Positions 35,011 through 47,293 are shown, counted from the stretch's first letter. The stretch is 64,000 nucleotides of DNA from Triatoma infestans (GCA_011037195.1 JAAEAF010005007.1:1-64000); one strand, 5' to 3'. Notes: a model not told the origin generated them from the sequence alone. Translations and numbers: made by a program.

Positions 35011-35515
35011 TGTAATGGAGTTGATGAGGAGAGAAATTGGGTTTGATTAATTAGACAAGCTATGAAGACACTGTTATAATATAACTATAAACTTACACAA
35101 ACTGCACTGGACTTGTAATGATCTTATAGAATAAAGGGTTAGAGTAGAGTTGTGACACGGTGCGGTGTATGGTTGAATCTGATAGATAGATGATGTCTAG
35201 ATCTCTACTGGCTTGTATACAGGTTCCCCACTCTAGCCTGCCTAAGTGAGAGAGTACCAGAGAGAGTCTGTTTTCTCTCGGTCTGGCTTGTGTTCTCTCT
35301 CTCTTGCCGTTACATCATCTATAAAGGTTTAGAGTAGAGTTATGACACGATGATATGACACGATGCGGGGTATGGTTGAATCTGATAGATAGATGATGTC
35401 TAGATCTCTCACTGGCTAAATACAGGTTCCTCACTCTAGCCTACCTAAGTGAGAGAGTACCAGAGAGAGTCTGTTTTCTTTCGGTCGTGCTTGTGTTCTC
35501 TCTCTTGCCGTTACA
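35011..35515 (-). mobile_element. LTR-A family element with tandem partial LTR, TSD ATAA
   Basis: Ends TGTAATGG and CCGTTACA, with ATAA at 35007-35010 and 35516-35519. The minus-strand 5' half of the LTR occurs twice (about 35147-35304 and about 35325-35515), each ending at a TTACA terminus. It may be two LTRs with the interior and most of one LTR deleted, or a local duplication. Homologous to 24945-25250 and 25998-26315. No coding sequence. Confidence 0.85.
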
Positions 35516-36654
35516 ATAATAATTACGTAAATTGCAGATAAAGAAAGTCGTTTGAGTGTTTCACAACAAATTTTTTTTTAATTGAAGAGCGACCTTTACT
35601 GGGCAAGAGCAAGCACTGTACTTTTTGAGAGCTTATTTTTCTGAACTTTATTGATTCTCTTATTGTATAAGAAAATTGTTTTTTGGAATGATTTTGTTTA
35701 ATTTGGTTGATATTTTAGTGATATTGTCTATGTACATTCATAATGTTTTTATAATGTTTATATTGTTTTTATTATGGTACATTGCGTCAGGTATAATTAT
35801 TGAGTGTTGTGTTTAAGTTTTTTAATTTTTAATAAAATTGATTGTATCGTATTAATTGTAATATCAAAGTAAATATTGCAATGACATGATGCTAAGAATA
35901 TAATGTAATGATATATGTATGTAGGTAATGATGTTAATGTAATGATGCACTTGGCTTCACAAATATATAAATTAATAAATAATTTTGTTTTTATAAACCT
36001 TTATAAAAGATAATAACTATATTTGGAAGCGTAGCCATGTTTAAATAAAAAGTAAATCACAATTTTTAGTAGTATAATGATTTATAATGTAAAACTGAAA
36101 AGAAAAACGTTACAATTTTTTGTGAGCGCCAACATGATGTCAGAGATTGGTTTGTACGCGCGACTGCTTGATAACAATAGTAAGTGGTGATCTGTATTGT
36201 TTCGGTCTAAAACTGGAATGGATAGCTTTTTGCCCTAGTTTCTTGTCAAAGGAAATGCTATAACCAAACGCTGACATTCCCAAAAATATAGTGAACTAAC
36301 GTTCTACATATAGAGTCACGATGAGAAACTTCTCTAAAATTCATTTTCAAAAATTCAATTATTTTTCGCAAATAAATATTTTTTAAATTTTGCTTCATAT
36401 AGAGAAAATATTTTAAAACAACTTATAAGAGAAAATTAAATAAATGATGTGATAAAAAATTTTTAATATGGAAATAAGAAACATTTAATATAATGGTACT
36501 CTACTAAAATTTATAATTATTATTTAATTCCATATTTCATCATTTTCTTTAATAATCTAAATCACTAATAATAATAAAAAGATATCTAATTTCTTTACTC
36601 TATTTCATATCTTTTCCTCTTTAGTAAAGAGGAAATAACTTTGCGATATATTTT
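35516..36654. other. AT-rich, no gene; TR300 end fragment at the left
   Basis: Near 35540-35580, AGAAAGTCGTTTGAGTGTTT and a CACAACAAATTTTT run resemble a TR300 terminus. The rest is AT-rich without a signal I recognise. Confidence 0.5.
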
Positions 36655-37652
36655 TACTTTCTCTTACTCCTAGTAAGAGGAAGTATTGTAATCGTGTCAA
36701 ATTTTCGAGATCGAGTTTTAACCGGAAATATCCGTTTTGAGGTTCCCTGGGTCCAAAAAAGTGGTTTTTAGCAAATGGTCTGTTTGTGTGTCTGTGTGTG
36801 TGTGAACAGTATAGCTCAAAAAACGAAAAACCGTAGAAAGTTCAAACTTGATATTCCGTTCAGGTATCACCATGGAATCTGACAGTACGTTATCAGTCAA
36901 AATTCTTCAACCGGAAGTACCACTTTACTAGTTGTTTTTTTTTACTATTTGGCTATTTTCTCAAAAATGGCTCCGACGATTTTCTTTAAACATGTTATAT
37001 CAACTACACATATAAAGAGTTACAACTTTTATTTGAAACATTTCTTTGGGAAAATAAATTTAAGGGTATTTTTAGGGGACGGGTGGGGTTACGGTTTCTT
37101 GTAAAGTGCTACTTTAGTTTATTATACAATTCTGTCATCTAAATAATATTAACTAGCATTGAATATGTTGTTGAAATTCTGAGTTTGAAAAAATCGGATG
37201 ACCGCAAGTGCTTTATCAAATTAACTAAATGATTTTTTTCACATTTTCGCGATTTTCTCAAAAATGGCTCAGCAGATTTTCTTGAACTTCATATATATAC
37301 TAAACATGCAAAGATCTACATCTTTTATTGTAAATATTTCTCTGGAAAAATTCATTTAAGTGTACTTTTTGGAGAGGGATGGGGTTATGTTTTACTCTAA
37401 AGTGCTATCATAGTTGATTATACAGTTCTATCATCAAAAGAAATTTAATTAGAAAAAAATAGATGGCTAAAATTCCGAGTTTCAATGAAAATTAGTAAAC
37501 CGGAAGTGCGCTTTTACTGAACACAGTTTTTCAGTTTTTCTAAGAATTTCATTAAATTTGGTACACTAACTATAAAATTTGTTAATTATAATTGTGAGAA
37601 CTGGAGTAAGAGAAAGTTGGGTGAGTGTTTCACACCAGATTTTTTACTCTCT
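36655..37652 (+). repeat. TR300 repeat, near full-length copy
   Basis: Starts ACTTTCTCTTACTCCTAGTA (hairpin end) and ends GGAGTAAGAGAAAGTTGGG with the GAGTGTTTCACACCAGA block. Monomer junctions near 36905, 37200 and 37498 are about 295-298 bp apart. A (GT)n run at about 36784-36804 lies at the same place as in other copies. With 17172-18192 it is the best copy for a consensus. Confidence 0.9.
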
Positions 37653-38290
37653 TTTATATCTATTTCTCTTTAGTAAGAGGATGTACCTTTGCGATATAAT
37701 ATGCTTTTAACGAATGATCTGTATGTGTGTCAATCTAGAACCGAATATTCTCAGGACGCTCAAAGATGGTATTTCATTGACATAGCTATCTCCATCGCTG
37801 CTGAGACGAAGGTGTCGGTCATAATTAAATCAATCGGAAGTGCGATTTTACTGACATTTTGTAATTTTGATTTTTCATAGTTTTCTTGAAAACGGCTCCA
37901 ACGTTTTTCTTTAAACTTCAAATATTTATTATATTCACATTACGTACATATTATTTTCAACTGAATCATTTATTTAGGAAAATTGATTTAGCAAAGTTAA
38001 GTAAGTCTAGAAAATATTATTTCAATACATTGTGTTGACCTAAATAATATAGAAATATGATGGAAGAAATGTTAGGATTCTAAATTTTAAGAAAATCTAT
38101 TAACTGAAAATGCGATTTTACAGAATTGAATCCAAACTTACTAGGAAAATTCTCAAAATTGGCTACAATAATTTTCTTTAAACTTGGAATGCTAACTGCA
38201 AGATATAAACCTCACACTTTTATTTGTAGCATTTTTCGGAAAAATTTACTTTTGTCGTGTGTTCTGAGGCATTGGGAAGTCACTTCAAAT
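37653..38290 (+). repeat. Diverged TR300-related segment
   Basis: Junction-like sequences AATCGGAAGTGCGATTTTAC (37830) and CTGAAAATGCGATTTTAC (38105) and the AAACGGCTCCAACG block follow TR300 order. A matching terminus-like piece (AGAGAAAGTCGTTGGAGTGT) lies near 39660, so an old copy may have been split by the Helitron-containing insertion between. Confidence 0.5.
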
Positions 38291-38559
38291 GTAAAAGATT
38301 GAATTTGTGCATAAGATTGGCAATATCTTCCAGATTGCAATGGAAACATATTGAATTTCTAACATCTTTGTTAACCAATGTATATCTGACCAATATCTAC
38401 ACTTACGTTACGGTAACTGAGTAAGAATATCCATATTATAGCCCTACTAGCTAACCCGACCACGCTTCTCTGTGCCTCAGTCTGATTTTTAGGCTTAACC
38501 ATGCGTGATTTTGATAATTTTTTTGGATGCTTTGGAATACCCTGTCTACTGATTCTTCT

Positions 38560-38740
38560 TTTGAATGGGGCGGGTTATGAGCATGGACTTGTAACTGGGA
38601 GGACTCCAATTCGAGCCCCGCGTTTGCCTCCTAAATTTTATATTGGTATGAAAAATTAACAGTAAAGTAGGTGCTTCCACCCCCGTCCACGACACCTAAT
38701 TTAGTAGTTGGACGTTAAGCCCGCCTGAAAAAGTAGGCAT
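38560..38740 (+). repeat. Possible tRNA-derived SINE fragment
   Basis: A GGGTTATGAGCATGGACTTG head and box-B-like AATTCGAGCCC near 38611 precede a tail with GGACGTTAAGCCCGCCTGAA, a layout common in arthropod SINEs. No clear target duplication. Confidence 0.45.
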
Positions 38741-38773
38741 TACCTTACTTTTGAATATACAATGTTGCAGAAA

Positions 38774-39310
38774 TTAGATGAGAAGGTGATTTTTTCCCGT
38801 TTCCGGAATTGTAGGAGCAGTGCCGTTACCGAGTTCGAGCAATTGTCTTGAAAATATGGCAGCTGATGGATCGTTTTGAAGTTGAACTCTCATATTCGAT
38901 GTTAAATGATTTTTTTTTTTTTTTTTCCAAAGAGTTGAATATTTCAAGCAAGCAAGCAATTCATCAGCTGGTGTTGAGCGAGGTATCACTCTGGAAGCGT
39001 TTGCCTGAAGTCACCGGATAGTAACACCAATGTTCCACCAAATGGAACCTGATTATTTCGCAAGTCTTTCAATGTATGGTCTAACGCTTCCAATGCTTCT
39101 TGTGATCCATTGTACACTCATCCCATATAATGATTTTGTACACCCAAAGAACCTTTCCCATTGCTGATGTTTTAGAAATCTTACATGTTTGGTTTTCTGT
39201 GAAGTGCTTGTTTAGTGACAGTTTAAGAGCTGAAGACGCTGTTCTACCTCCTTCCATCAACGTAGCAGCAATACCTGAAGAAGCACGTGCTAACGCAATA
39301 TGACCGTTTG
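38774..39310 (-). pseudogene. Helitron Pif1-like helicase remnant
   Basis: Reading the minus strand downward from 39310, fragments in several frames give a helicase series: ALARASSGIAATLMEGGRTA, SSALKLSLNKHF, AMGKVLWVYKIIIWDECTMD (Walker B-like DEC), a broken segment equivalent to LSGDFRQTLP, then the 71-codon frame 38774-38989 with IPRSTPADELLACLKYSTLW and LTSNMRVQLQNDPSAAIFSR. This order matches the Pif1-family helicase domain of Helitrons, which unwinds DNA for rolling-circle transposition. The Rep nuclease and the helicase N-terminus are missing and there are several frameshifts, so it is dead. A host PIF1 gene is unlikely because the sequence follows the Helitron version and is intronless and broken. 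Confidence 0.82.
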
Positions 39311-39619
39311 AACGGATTTTAGCTCAGAATTTCCCGTTTCCGTGGGAACATCGGAATAGAGGTACTTATAAGTAGTTGAGAAAGAGGTTCAGCATTGCAA
39401 GCCACTATTGCAACGCGTCTGAGTCTGTTTCTGCCAACCTCGCGAAACGCTCGGAGAAGTTCCCGTTTCCTTGGGAACTTCGGAGTAAAAAGTATATATA
39501 AATACTCTTATATAGAAATGCAACGTTGTGTAAAAATATCAAGTCAATCCATCGACTACTTTTCGAGTTTTGCGACCACAAACATACGGATGCTGAATTT
39601 TTATATATATAGATAGTTA

Positions 39620-42090
39620 TTAATACATATTTAAGTTATAATTATATAATCAGCGGCAAGAGAAAGTCGTTGGAGTGTATCATAATGAGACTTTTTGTGT
39701 TTTTAAAATAATATCCAAGCCTATAAAATAAAGACTTTAACTTTTAAATTTTAAATTTAATGATTCCTATTTTAGCCTGAGAATTTCTTTCATGCTCTTT
39801 AAAAATATAATTTACTGTTTGTTTAGTACCAGTGCTCAGTGTGAGACTGACAGTCGTAAGACTACGGATGTCCATTTATAAGAGGCAGATTATTGCTAGA
39901 TTGGCTATTATCCTATAGTCCTACATCTCATTTGTTAACATGGAATCCACCCTTCCTCAGGGACTCTCAAAAGACAAAATTTACCCTTGACATCTGGTAG
40001 ATTCTTCCACTGGGAAGTAAATCATAAATATTAGTAAATATAAATGTTACAAACTAAGTCAATATATAAACCGGTGGTTTGGTGGGCTAAGGCTGCAGTA
40101 GAGCACCAAAAGTGATCCTAGGTAGAGTGCAAAGACTTAATTGTCTCAGCACCACGCAAGCTGTGAGCGTTATACGTCCGCGGGTCTAGAAACCTTACTC
40201 GGACTGCCACCATTATAAATCTATATCCAATTTAAGACCAGGAAGGTTGCCCCATCTTACTACTAGGCGTCATTCGTCAGTAAAGATGAGGCAACTTTAT
40301 CCTGGGCATGTAAACGGATCGTATGTTTCCTATTCACAACTTTGGGAATGATTTTCGTATCATAATATCAGTTAGATTAGAATGAACATGAACACTAGTA
40401 TATTATATGATTCTAACTGGTACTGTAACCACTCTATGACTGCAGAGAAAATCGAAGGCAGTCACTGTTTTCACATACCCAAAATTTTCATTTCGGTGGG
40501 TTTAGGAAGATATGTCACTAAGGAGATTAAAAAAATGGAATCTTATCTTATCTTATACTGAAATCTGGAAAAAATGATAGTTATATATCAATAGGAGGAT
40601 AGTTATATCAGGCTGCACTTAAAGCCACCGGTCTCAAGCTGGTGTGTAGTTGTACAGCTTGGAATCAATGGTTCCAAATCATAAAATCTACACAGTCTGG
40701 AATTGTTTGCAGTGTAATAAAAGAGTGGGCAACTCATCTCACTCAATAATAACTAGCTCACTTTATGCATAATGTGTGAACAATGGGAAAGCGATCGTAT
40801 TAGCCCTAAAAAATTCAAATAGATATTTTATGTGTCAGGGACCTTCGAAAAGTGTTTCAAAGTCAGCGACAACATGAGTTTATTACGACTCACGTTACAG
40901 CAATCAGAGCGAATCCTAATAGAGGCAAAGCAATGGTCAAATTTTCGCAGATGGTTACGGCAGACTTGCTGAACCAAAGCCGCTTTGGCCGTAAGTGTTT
41001 AAGCGGGGTATGTTGACTGGATACTGCAGGTTGATAGTGGTTATTATTGCAGGCTTTGCTTGATTGGGGAAGACAACTGCTCATTCATTGTTCTCTGCCA
41101 TTCGTGAGACTAAGAGCGAGATTCCTCAAACTGGGCCCTGAGTCGCGACGGGGAAAATCTCTTAGGAGGCTTTCAGCGTCTGCTTGTGAGCACTAGACTT
41201 ATGTATAAGCTCAGCGTGTCACATGTTTAACCTAAGTTTACTAGGGAATTTTGCCATAGATCCTTCTGAATTTCTGGATCGCGGTGATTGTTGTAACCAA
41301 TTTCCCTCTCTGTCTATTCCATTCCCTTCTAAACCTTTACCATATGTTATCCCATTGCTCATTCTAAAGTAAGAAATGGATGTAAATAAAAAAAAAAAAT
41401 GAATCAAATGTTAAAATATTGTTCGAGAATTCAACAGTTCGACAGTAAAATATTGAATAATGGTGTAAAACAGGGTAGGAAAACTCTTTGTATTGGACTT
41501 TAAAAAATAGAGGGGGGGGGGGAGGGCGGAAAACTTATTAAATGTCAACTGGTAAAATCCACTTGCTATTTCTTCGCCTAAACAGAAAAAGAGTTTCCAT
41601 CATTTAAATAAGAGAACGAAGCCGAGATGTATTCTAAGTCTAGCATGCTGGCAATCTATAAGAGAGCTAGTTGGAAGAGCTTGTTCTAATTTGTTAGGCC
41701 GTCACTTGATGACGCCATCTACTTTTTCATCCTTAAATAAAACAATTGAAAATTTCTCTTCTTCATTATTATTTTTTTTTTTTTTTGCCGAAGAAAGGAC
41801 TATTGTCTCTTTTATATTTATTATAACTTGGTTTTTAAAAATTAAAAAACTAAAAGTCAATTCTATAATCAATTATTTGTTGAATAAATTTGTTTTGATT
41901 TCAACTCTAAGCTGTTATATCATTTTTATCATTCACTGGAACCTTTCATATGAATGATACAAATTATCGCCTCTGAAAACATCAATTTCTAACTTTGGAA
42001 TATCTGCAAACAGAAAAAAGAGTTTCCACCCTATATGATAAATTAATTCGCAAATTTGTTATATCATTAAAACATGAAAGAAAGTAAAAA
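39620..42090. other. No recognisable gene
   Basis: Mixed composition. About 40070-40330 and 40860-41240 are less AT-rich but have no long frame or domain I can name. A poly(G) run occurs near 41511-41521 and poly(T) near 41770-41785. Confidence 0.45.
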
Positions 42091-42094
42091 AAAA

Positions 42095-43980
42095 AAAAAT
42101 AATCTGGTGTGAAACACTCACTAACAACTTTCTTTTACTACAATTTTCAACATTATGATTGATAAAATTTTATATTTATTTAGAGTATCAATTTAATGAA
42201 ATTCGTTGAAAACTGAAAAAAGACTGTTCAGTAAAAGCGCACTTCCGATTTACTAATTTTCTTGAAAATCGGAATTTTGGCCATCTATTTATTTATAATT
42301 AATTTTGTTTTATATTGTAAAATTGTATGGTCAACTATGATAGCACTTTAGAGGTGTATTGGAATCAGTTATCGGATCCCAGATGTATCGGAATCAGATG
42401 ACTTGAAGAGGGATTTGATGTGAAGAATAGGCGGAAGTTAATTTAGAGATTTTAGAGAGTTATTACTTGAAATACGAAACACTGAATTTACAAAAAATAG
42501 ACTATATTTTAACAATAATTTAAATATTTGAAATAGGTAACTACAATTAATATAAAATGATTGAAATAGATAAATAATTTAAAATGATTTAAAGAGATAA
42601 AACTACAAACAATTTAAAATGATTTAAATAGATGAAAAACTAAGATGCACAACTATAAAATGTTTGTTAATAAGTATATGCTTTAAACCTTGTATAGGGA
42701 CGCGCTCGCGAAACTGATGTATAACTGATGTGATACTGGTTGTATCTCTGATGATGTACTGCTCGTAACTGGTACTATAATGATGTTGTACTGATCCCCT
42801 CCTCCAGTGGGGCGAAGTTATATTAGTATTACTCACACATTAACAGGTGTGTAAGTAATAGTCACATTAAGACATCTCTCGCAGTGTGCCGACCTTGGTC
42901 AGGTCGGTGACCAGTGTGATTTAGGTCAGTGGCCAGATTGGCGACAGATGGTCGCCCGTCGGTGATTATCAAAGACTGGTGGCCTTGAGTGTTTGTTGGC
43001 CCTTGCACGAAAGGAACATCGGCCAGGTGGCTTCTGTACAATAATGATCCTTGTTTGAAAGGGTTTTAGCGGTGCTTCTCTTTGACTGTGTGTATTGACC
43101 CTTGTTTGAAAAGGTTTTTGTTTGGCGCGGCTGTTGTCTTGAAGATAGCGGCTGGCTGGAGCCACTAGGTTATAAATTATATCCTTTCTTCTTAAGTTAT
43201 TGATATGACATCAGAGGAAAACATAACTCCCACCCCTTCCCCAAAAGCCTCTTTAAATGATTTTACCAAGAGAAATATTACAAATAAATATGGCAGCTCT
43301 TTGTATCTGTAGTTCACATCCATGGTTTAAAGAAAAAATCGTCAGAGCAGTTTTTGGTGAAAATAAGAGAAAATTCAAAAATACTTTTTAATAAAAACGC
43401 ACTTTCAAAAATCCGATTTTTTTTTTTTTTCAAACTCGGAATTTCAACAAAACATTTAATTCTAATATTAATATTATTAGACGACACAATTGTATTAGTA
43501 AACTGAAATATCACTTTAGGGGAAAAACTTCACCCCACCTTTCCCCCAAAAGTGCCCTTAAATGAATTTTCCCAGAGAAATGTCTTGAGTAAAAGATGTA
43601 GATCTTAGTATGTGTAGTTGGTATACCAAGTTAGAAAATCTGTGGAAGCATTTTTAACAAATTTGCAAAAAAAGTAAAAAAAAAAAAAAAAAAAACATTT
43701 AGTAAAGTGATAGTTCCGGTTGAAGAATTTTGACAGATAACCTACTGTTTGATCCCTTGCTAATACCTAAACGGGATATCAAGTTTGAACTTTCTATGAT
43801 TTTTTTCGTTTTTGAGCTATGCTCTTCATATTCATAAACACACACACACAGATCATTTTCTAAAAACCAAAATTTTTTTGGACTCAGGGGACCTCAAAAC
43901 GGATATTTCTGCTGAAAACTCGATATCGAAAATTTGACACGATTACAATACTTCCTCTTAAAAGGAGTTAGAGAAAGTAA
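42095..43980 (-). repeat. TR300 repeat copy interrupted by a solo LTR
   Basis: Starts AATCTGGTGTGAAACACTCA and ends with the degraded hairpin CTTCCTCTTAAAAGGAG then AGAGAAAGTAA. After removing the LTR (42355-43213) and one TSD, the copy is about 1.02 kb, with junctions near 42238, 43395 and 43705, again about 300 bp apart. It has poly(A) near 43678-43695 and a CA tract near 43840. Confidence 0.9.
42355..43213 (-). mobile_element. Solo LTR (LTR-B family), 859 bp, TSD GAGG
   Basis: Runs from TGTATTGGAATC to TGACATCA and is flanked by GAGG at 42351-42354 and 43214-43217. The flanks rejoin to the uninterrupted TR300 sequence CACTTTAGAGGAAAACAT. It shares blocks with 21562-22202 and is longer than it by internal repetition. 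No coding sequence; the 70- and 79-codon minus-strand frames are LTR sequence. Confidence 0.92.
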
Positions 43981-44736
43981 TGAAACTGTCTAGCCAATAA
44001 TATATCTTGTATGCAAATATACCCAAAAAAAAAAAATTGTTGAATTTTTAACTAGAAAACTTTGAAGAGAAAAATTTCTTTTCCATTAAAATTAAGAGTA
44101 TTAATGTAGTATATACTCTGTTGTGTACTTCGTTGACAATACAATCCTCTTAAGCTGACAAACTTCGCATATATATATACTATACGTAAAGTATATATAT
44201 ATTCTTGCTATACAAAATACGGTTTACTTAAGCTAATTACCATGTTCATAATTAATTATCCTGTACCTGTTTGCACCTGCTTTATTATCACCGTGCCGAC
44301 GCTATCCTAAGACTACCTTCAACGGCAACATCCTATGTAGTTTTACATATAAGTAGAAACATGAAAAGAGACATTATTTATATATGTATATACCATGTAT
44401 ACATGTTTTATTTATTTTTCTACTAGATTTTCACAGCTAAATAAATTTACTACCCAGTATAGTGGAATTAAATCTATTTTATTATGTTTGTTGTTTATGT
44501 GTATCTGTATGTGTTTGGTCACAGTTTTGTTTAGCTTTTATAAAATTAAAATTAAAAATTAATATAATAATATAAAATTATAATTAAAATTTATTTATAA
44601 TGTATTCTTCAAAACATGCTATTTATTATACACTATTTTCTAATGTATAATCATAATTTATAATAATTCTATTTTGTCATTAAACATACACACATAGTAA
44701 CATAACCTTATAACCTCCCCAAATATATACAACTAA
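43981..44736. other. AT-rich, no recognisable gene
   Basis: Nothing coding or structural recognised. Confidence 0.5.
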
Positions 44737-44880
44737 CAAACCAACAAGTGTGAGTGTAACAGAAACATTACGTTGAAGTGAACTCTTTACACAAACTTGG
44801 TGAATTTGCTCTGACAATGGATGAAAATCTGAAACTGGTCGGGAACAAAATGAATGTACATGCTACGACGGATGAACTTT
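44737..44880 (+). repeat. P2 palindromic element, right-arm half copy
   Basis: Matches the right arm of the 31433-31754 palindrome from CCAACAAGTGTGAG to GCTACGACGGAT. It carries the core at 44811-44840 in decayed form (CTGACAA, hairpin GGAT/ATCT, GAAACTGGTC). The left arm is missing. Confidence 0.85.
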
Positions 44881-45179
44881 ACCAGAAGCTTTTATAAAAT
44901 GTTTTATTATTATTAATAATTCTTTTTTAACAGATGTAAAAAAAAAAGAAAGAAACATTACAATTATACTTAATTGCACATTTTCACCGAAACTTTGGTG
45001 TCTAACCAATGGCAAAGTTTAACGGGTAAATCAACTTTGGGCGTTCTGGGCTTTAGTTTTTGAAATTTTTTAATCACATGTTTGGAAGCAATGAGTGTCT
45101 GTACTCATGTTTTCAAGTATATTGAGCTCGAAAAAGATGTTCTAGAAATTGATCTGTGCATTTAAATTTGAAATTGTTC

Positions 45180-46592
45180 AAATAGAAACAATTAAAAACC
45201 CATTAAATTAAGGTATTAAAACCCATTTTTATGACTATTTATCCCCGTCACAAGCTAACGTATCCATAAAGGATCCGAATTTTAAATTTAGATTTGTGGG
45301 CGTGTTCCACATAATATTTCTCAGTTCCTCACTAAATAATGAGAATAATGTATGAAAGGAAATAACAATACGAATATTGGCTGGTAATATAAGCATTCAA
45401 TGTCAAAATTAAATTATTCAAGTCAATACTACATTCTAAGTCCATAAAAAATGAATCTGTATAAAACGCCATCAGTCGAATCCGCCATCAACTTAACAGG
45501 CGGATAGGATTTGAAAGAAAGTTTAAAAGCGAAATTTACTGCAGTATGAATGAAAAAAGCATGTGCGTATGCGCAATAACACTGAGCATCAGGATATACA
45601 ATGTAAAGAAAATAAAATGAACTACTTAGGAAGAAAGATGTTTGCACATAGAAAGTAGTTTTCAGGGAAATCTAGATGGAACTAGGAGAAGCTGTAGAAA
45701 GTGGCAGCGTTGGGCTGATATTTTGCGGGATGCCAAGAAGTTGGCCATGAAAAATTAAAAAGAAGATGCAAGAAATAGAAGTTGGTGGAGTTCTTTGATT
45801 CGTCAGGCCAAAGACGTGAGCGTAGCGACGGTGGGAAAGTAGAATGACTTTTTACAATTATTGTGCAGTAGAATAAAAATATTAAAATAATCATGTGAGT
45901 ATACTCAGTTTTTCTTTCGTTATAATTTTTATATTCAAAAGATTTTTTGCTCCTCAACTTTTTGAAGTATTCGTGAATTCGCCATATTAGCGAAAGAGTC
46001 CTTGGTACCAAAAGTAATTAGTTAATGATCCCGTGTTTAGACATTATAATACAAATTGGAATACTAACGATTTAGTAGAAATCATCTTGCAGTAGAAATC
46101 AGTATTCTTGATATTGCTGGATTCAGTGATACAATGAGCAGTTATAACAAGGTTTTCATCAATATAAATTTACAATAAACATACATTAAAAAAAAAAAAC
46201 ACTTATTTATTAATTATTTAACTACAAAATCGATAATGTATGGAAGTTGTTGAAATATATTTTCTCCAATGATCAAATTTACAAAACATTACGAACGATG
46301 TCAATTTTGAACTACGTGAATACTGGTTCAAGCACAGGTTGCTGTACAGGTATGGCCGAACTCTGTGGATGAAAGCCTAGTTCATCAGCAGTATATGTGA
46401 CTTCTACAGGAACACCTTCTGGTGATGTGAACTTATAAGATCCTTGTTTTACAAGTACATTATCTTCACCGTCAGGTGTCGGTTTCAATGCACCTTGTTC
46501 GCTAAATATCGTGCCATCAGCAATCTGATACCTAGAATGAACAGGAAAATGGTGGTAATTAGCCATTAATTGGGCTTAGAAATGGTATTGTT
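45180..46592. repeat. Segmental duplication, copy 1 (cuticle gene 3' side)
   Basis: The 45180-45870 part matches 53010-53440 and 54943-55210 in the same orientation and 55680-56305 in inverse. The 45890-46592 part, including exon 2 of the cuticle gene, matches 56530-57207. Shared landmarks: CCTCACTAAATAATGAGA, ATAAAACGCCATCA, GGAGTTCTTTGATTC, TTACAATAAACATACATTAA. The 3' breakpoint lies inside the intron near 46592. Confidence 0.88.
46206..46211 (-). terminator. Polyadenylation signal of the cuticle gene
   Basis: AATAAA on the minus strand about 100 bp downstream of the stop codon at 46312. Confidence 0.6.
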
Positions 46593-47183
46593 TGTCAATC
46601 TGTCTCCTAACAAACTCGTAAAAATTAATCGTGATAGAATACCGAGTTTAAAGTTAACTTTTTTTAGATTACCGTGACTTCTCTCGATAACCAGACTAGA
46701 CAGTTTCTCTAACTTGTATACTAACTGCTCACTTGGGGTCCTACCGCTTCTGTTAAACACATTCTTTCTCGAGAAAATTATTTATAAGTTTTATAAGGAT
46801 GTGTGTACTCTGCCCTCAATGACCATCACTCCATACATTATATGAGGGTTCGTCCAGTTATTTAATATAAAAAGCAATTTATTATATTTAATAATAAAAT
46901 TTCCAACTATTTAGAAAATTGTCATTAACAATTTTAAGACAAATTCATGCAATTAAAGAAATACATAATATAAGTATTCCACACCAGATTTATTTAAAGT
47001 TATTTTGTCTTATAAATAAATAATTATTGAAGCATATTTAAATACTTACTGTAAAGCATACTGTCCGACTTCGTCTCTTGTTTCTACTCGTGATATCAAT
47101 GGGAAAACTTCTGGATCTTTAGTTCCCTGGGGAAAAGCTAAACTGACTGCAGCTAAAGCCACTATTATTGTAAGAGTATACAT
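46312..47183 (-). CDS. Cuticular protein, RR-1 type (Rebers-Riddiford), two exons
   Basis: Structural protein of the arthropod exoskeleton that binds chitin. Coding exons are 47050-47183 and 46312-46531, joined across a 518-bp intron with donor GTAAGT and acceptor TTCTAG; the product is 117 residues. Residues 1-16 (MYTLTIIVALAAVSLA) are a secretion signal, with mature protein expected from FPQG. Residues about 41-48 read QYALQYQI across the splice. The chitin-binding RR-1 consensus is complete: GSYKFTSPEG, six residues, then YTADELGF and, seven residues on, Pro. The C-terminus is Pro/Val-rich (PVQQPVLEPVFT). Length and exon layout, with a short first exon holding the signal, are usual for small RR-1 proteins, which are often found in flexible cuticle. 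A TATA box and initiator precede it. Exon 2 is duplicated at 56908-57127. It is the only host gene I can support in the window. Confidence 0.93.
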
Positions 47184-47255
47184 GGTTTTTAAGGTATAAA
47201 AAAAGAATTGCGGAGCTTGCCTGTGTCAATGGTTGTGTTTAACCGACTGTGTTCA

Positions 47256-47293
47256 AACTGATGTTATTACCAAATAATACTCCACTATATATA
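47256..47293 (-). promoter_or_regulatory. Core promoter of the cuticle gene
   Basis: On the minus strand a TATATATAG box (47285-47293) lies about 32 bp upstream of an arthropod-type initiator TCAGTT (47256-47261, predicted start at 47259). This leaves a 5' leader of about 76 nt before the ATG at 47183. Confidence 0.7.

Larger units (their letters stand above)
38447..39616. repeat. Composite repeat around the helicase remnant
   Basis: The left edge reads CTACTAGCTAACCCGACCAC. The right part has TTTCCCGTTTCCGTGGGAA (39330) and an approximate repeat of it at 39460. It ends with GCGACCACAAACATACGGA and a TATATATATAGATAG tail near 39616. Such edges and tails are typical of dispersed insect repeats; I could not decide whether this is one Helitron-derived unit or several nested pieces. 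Confidence 0.45.

Noticed and set aside
38774..39310. Host PIF1 helicase gene
   Set aside because: Multiple frameshifts, no introns, and a segment order typical of Helitron helicases.
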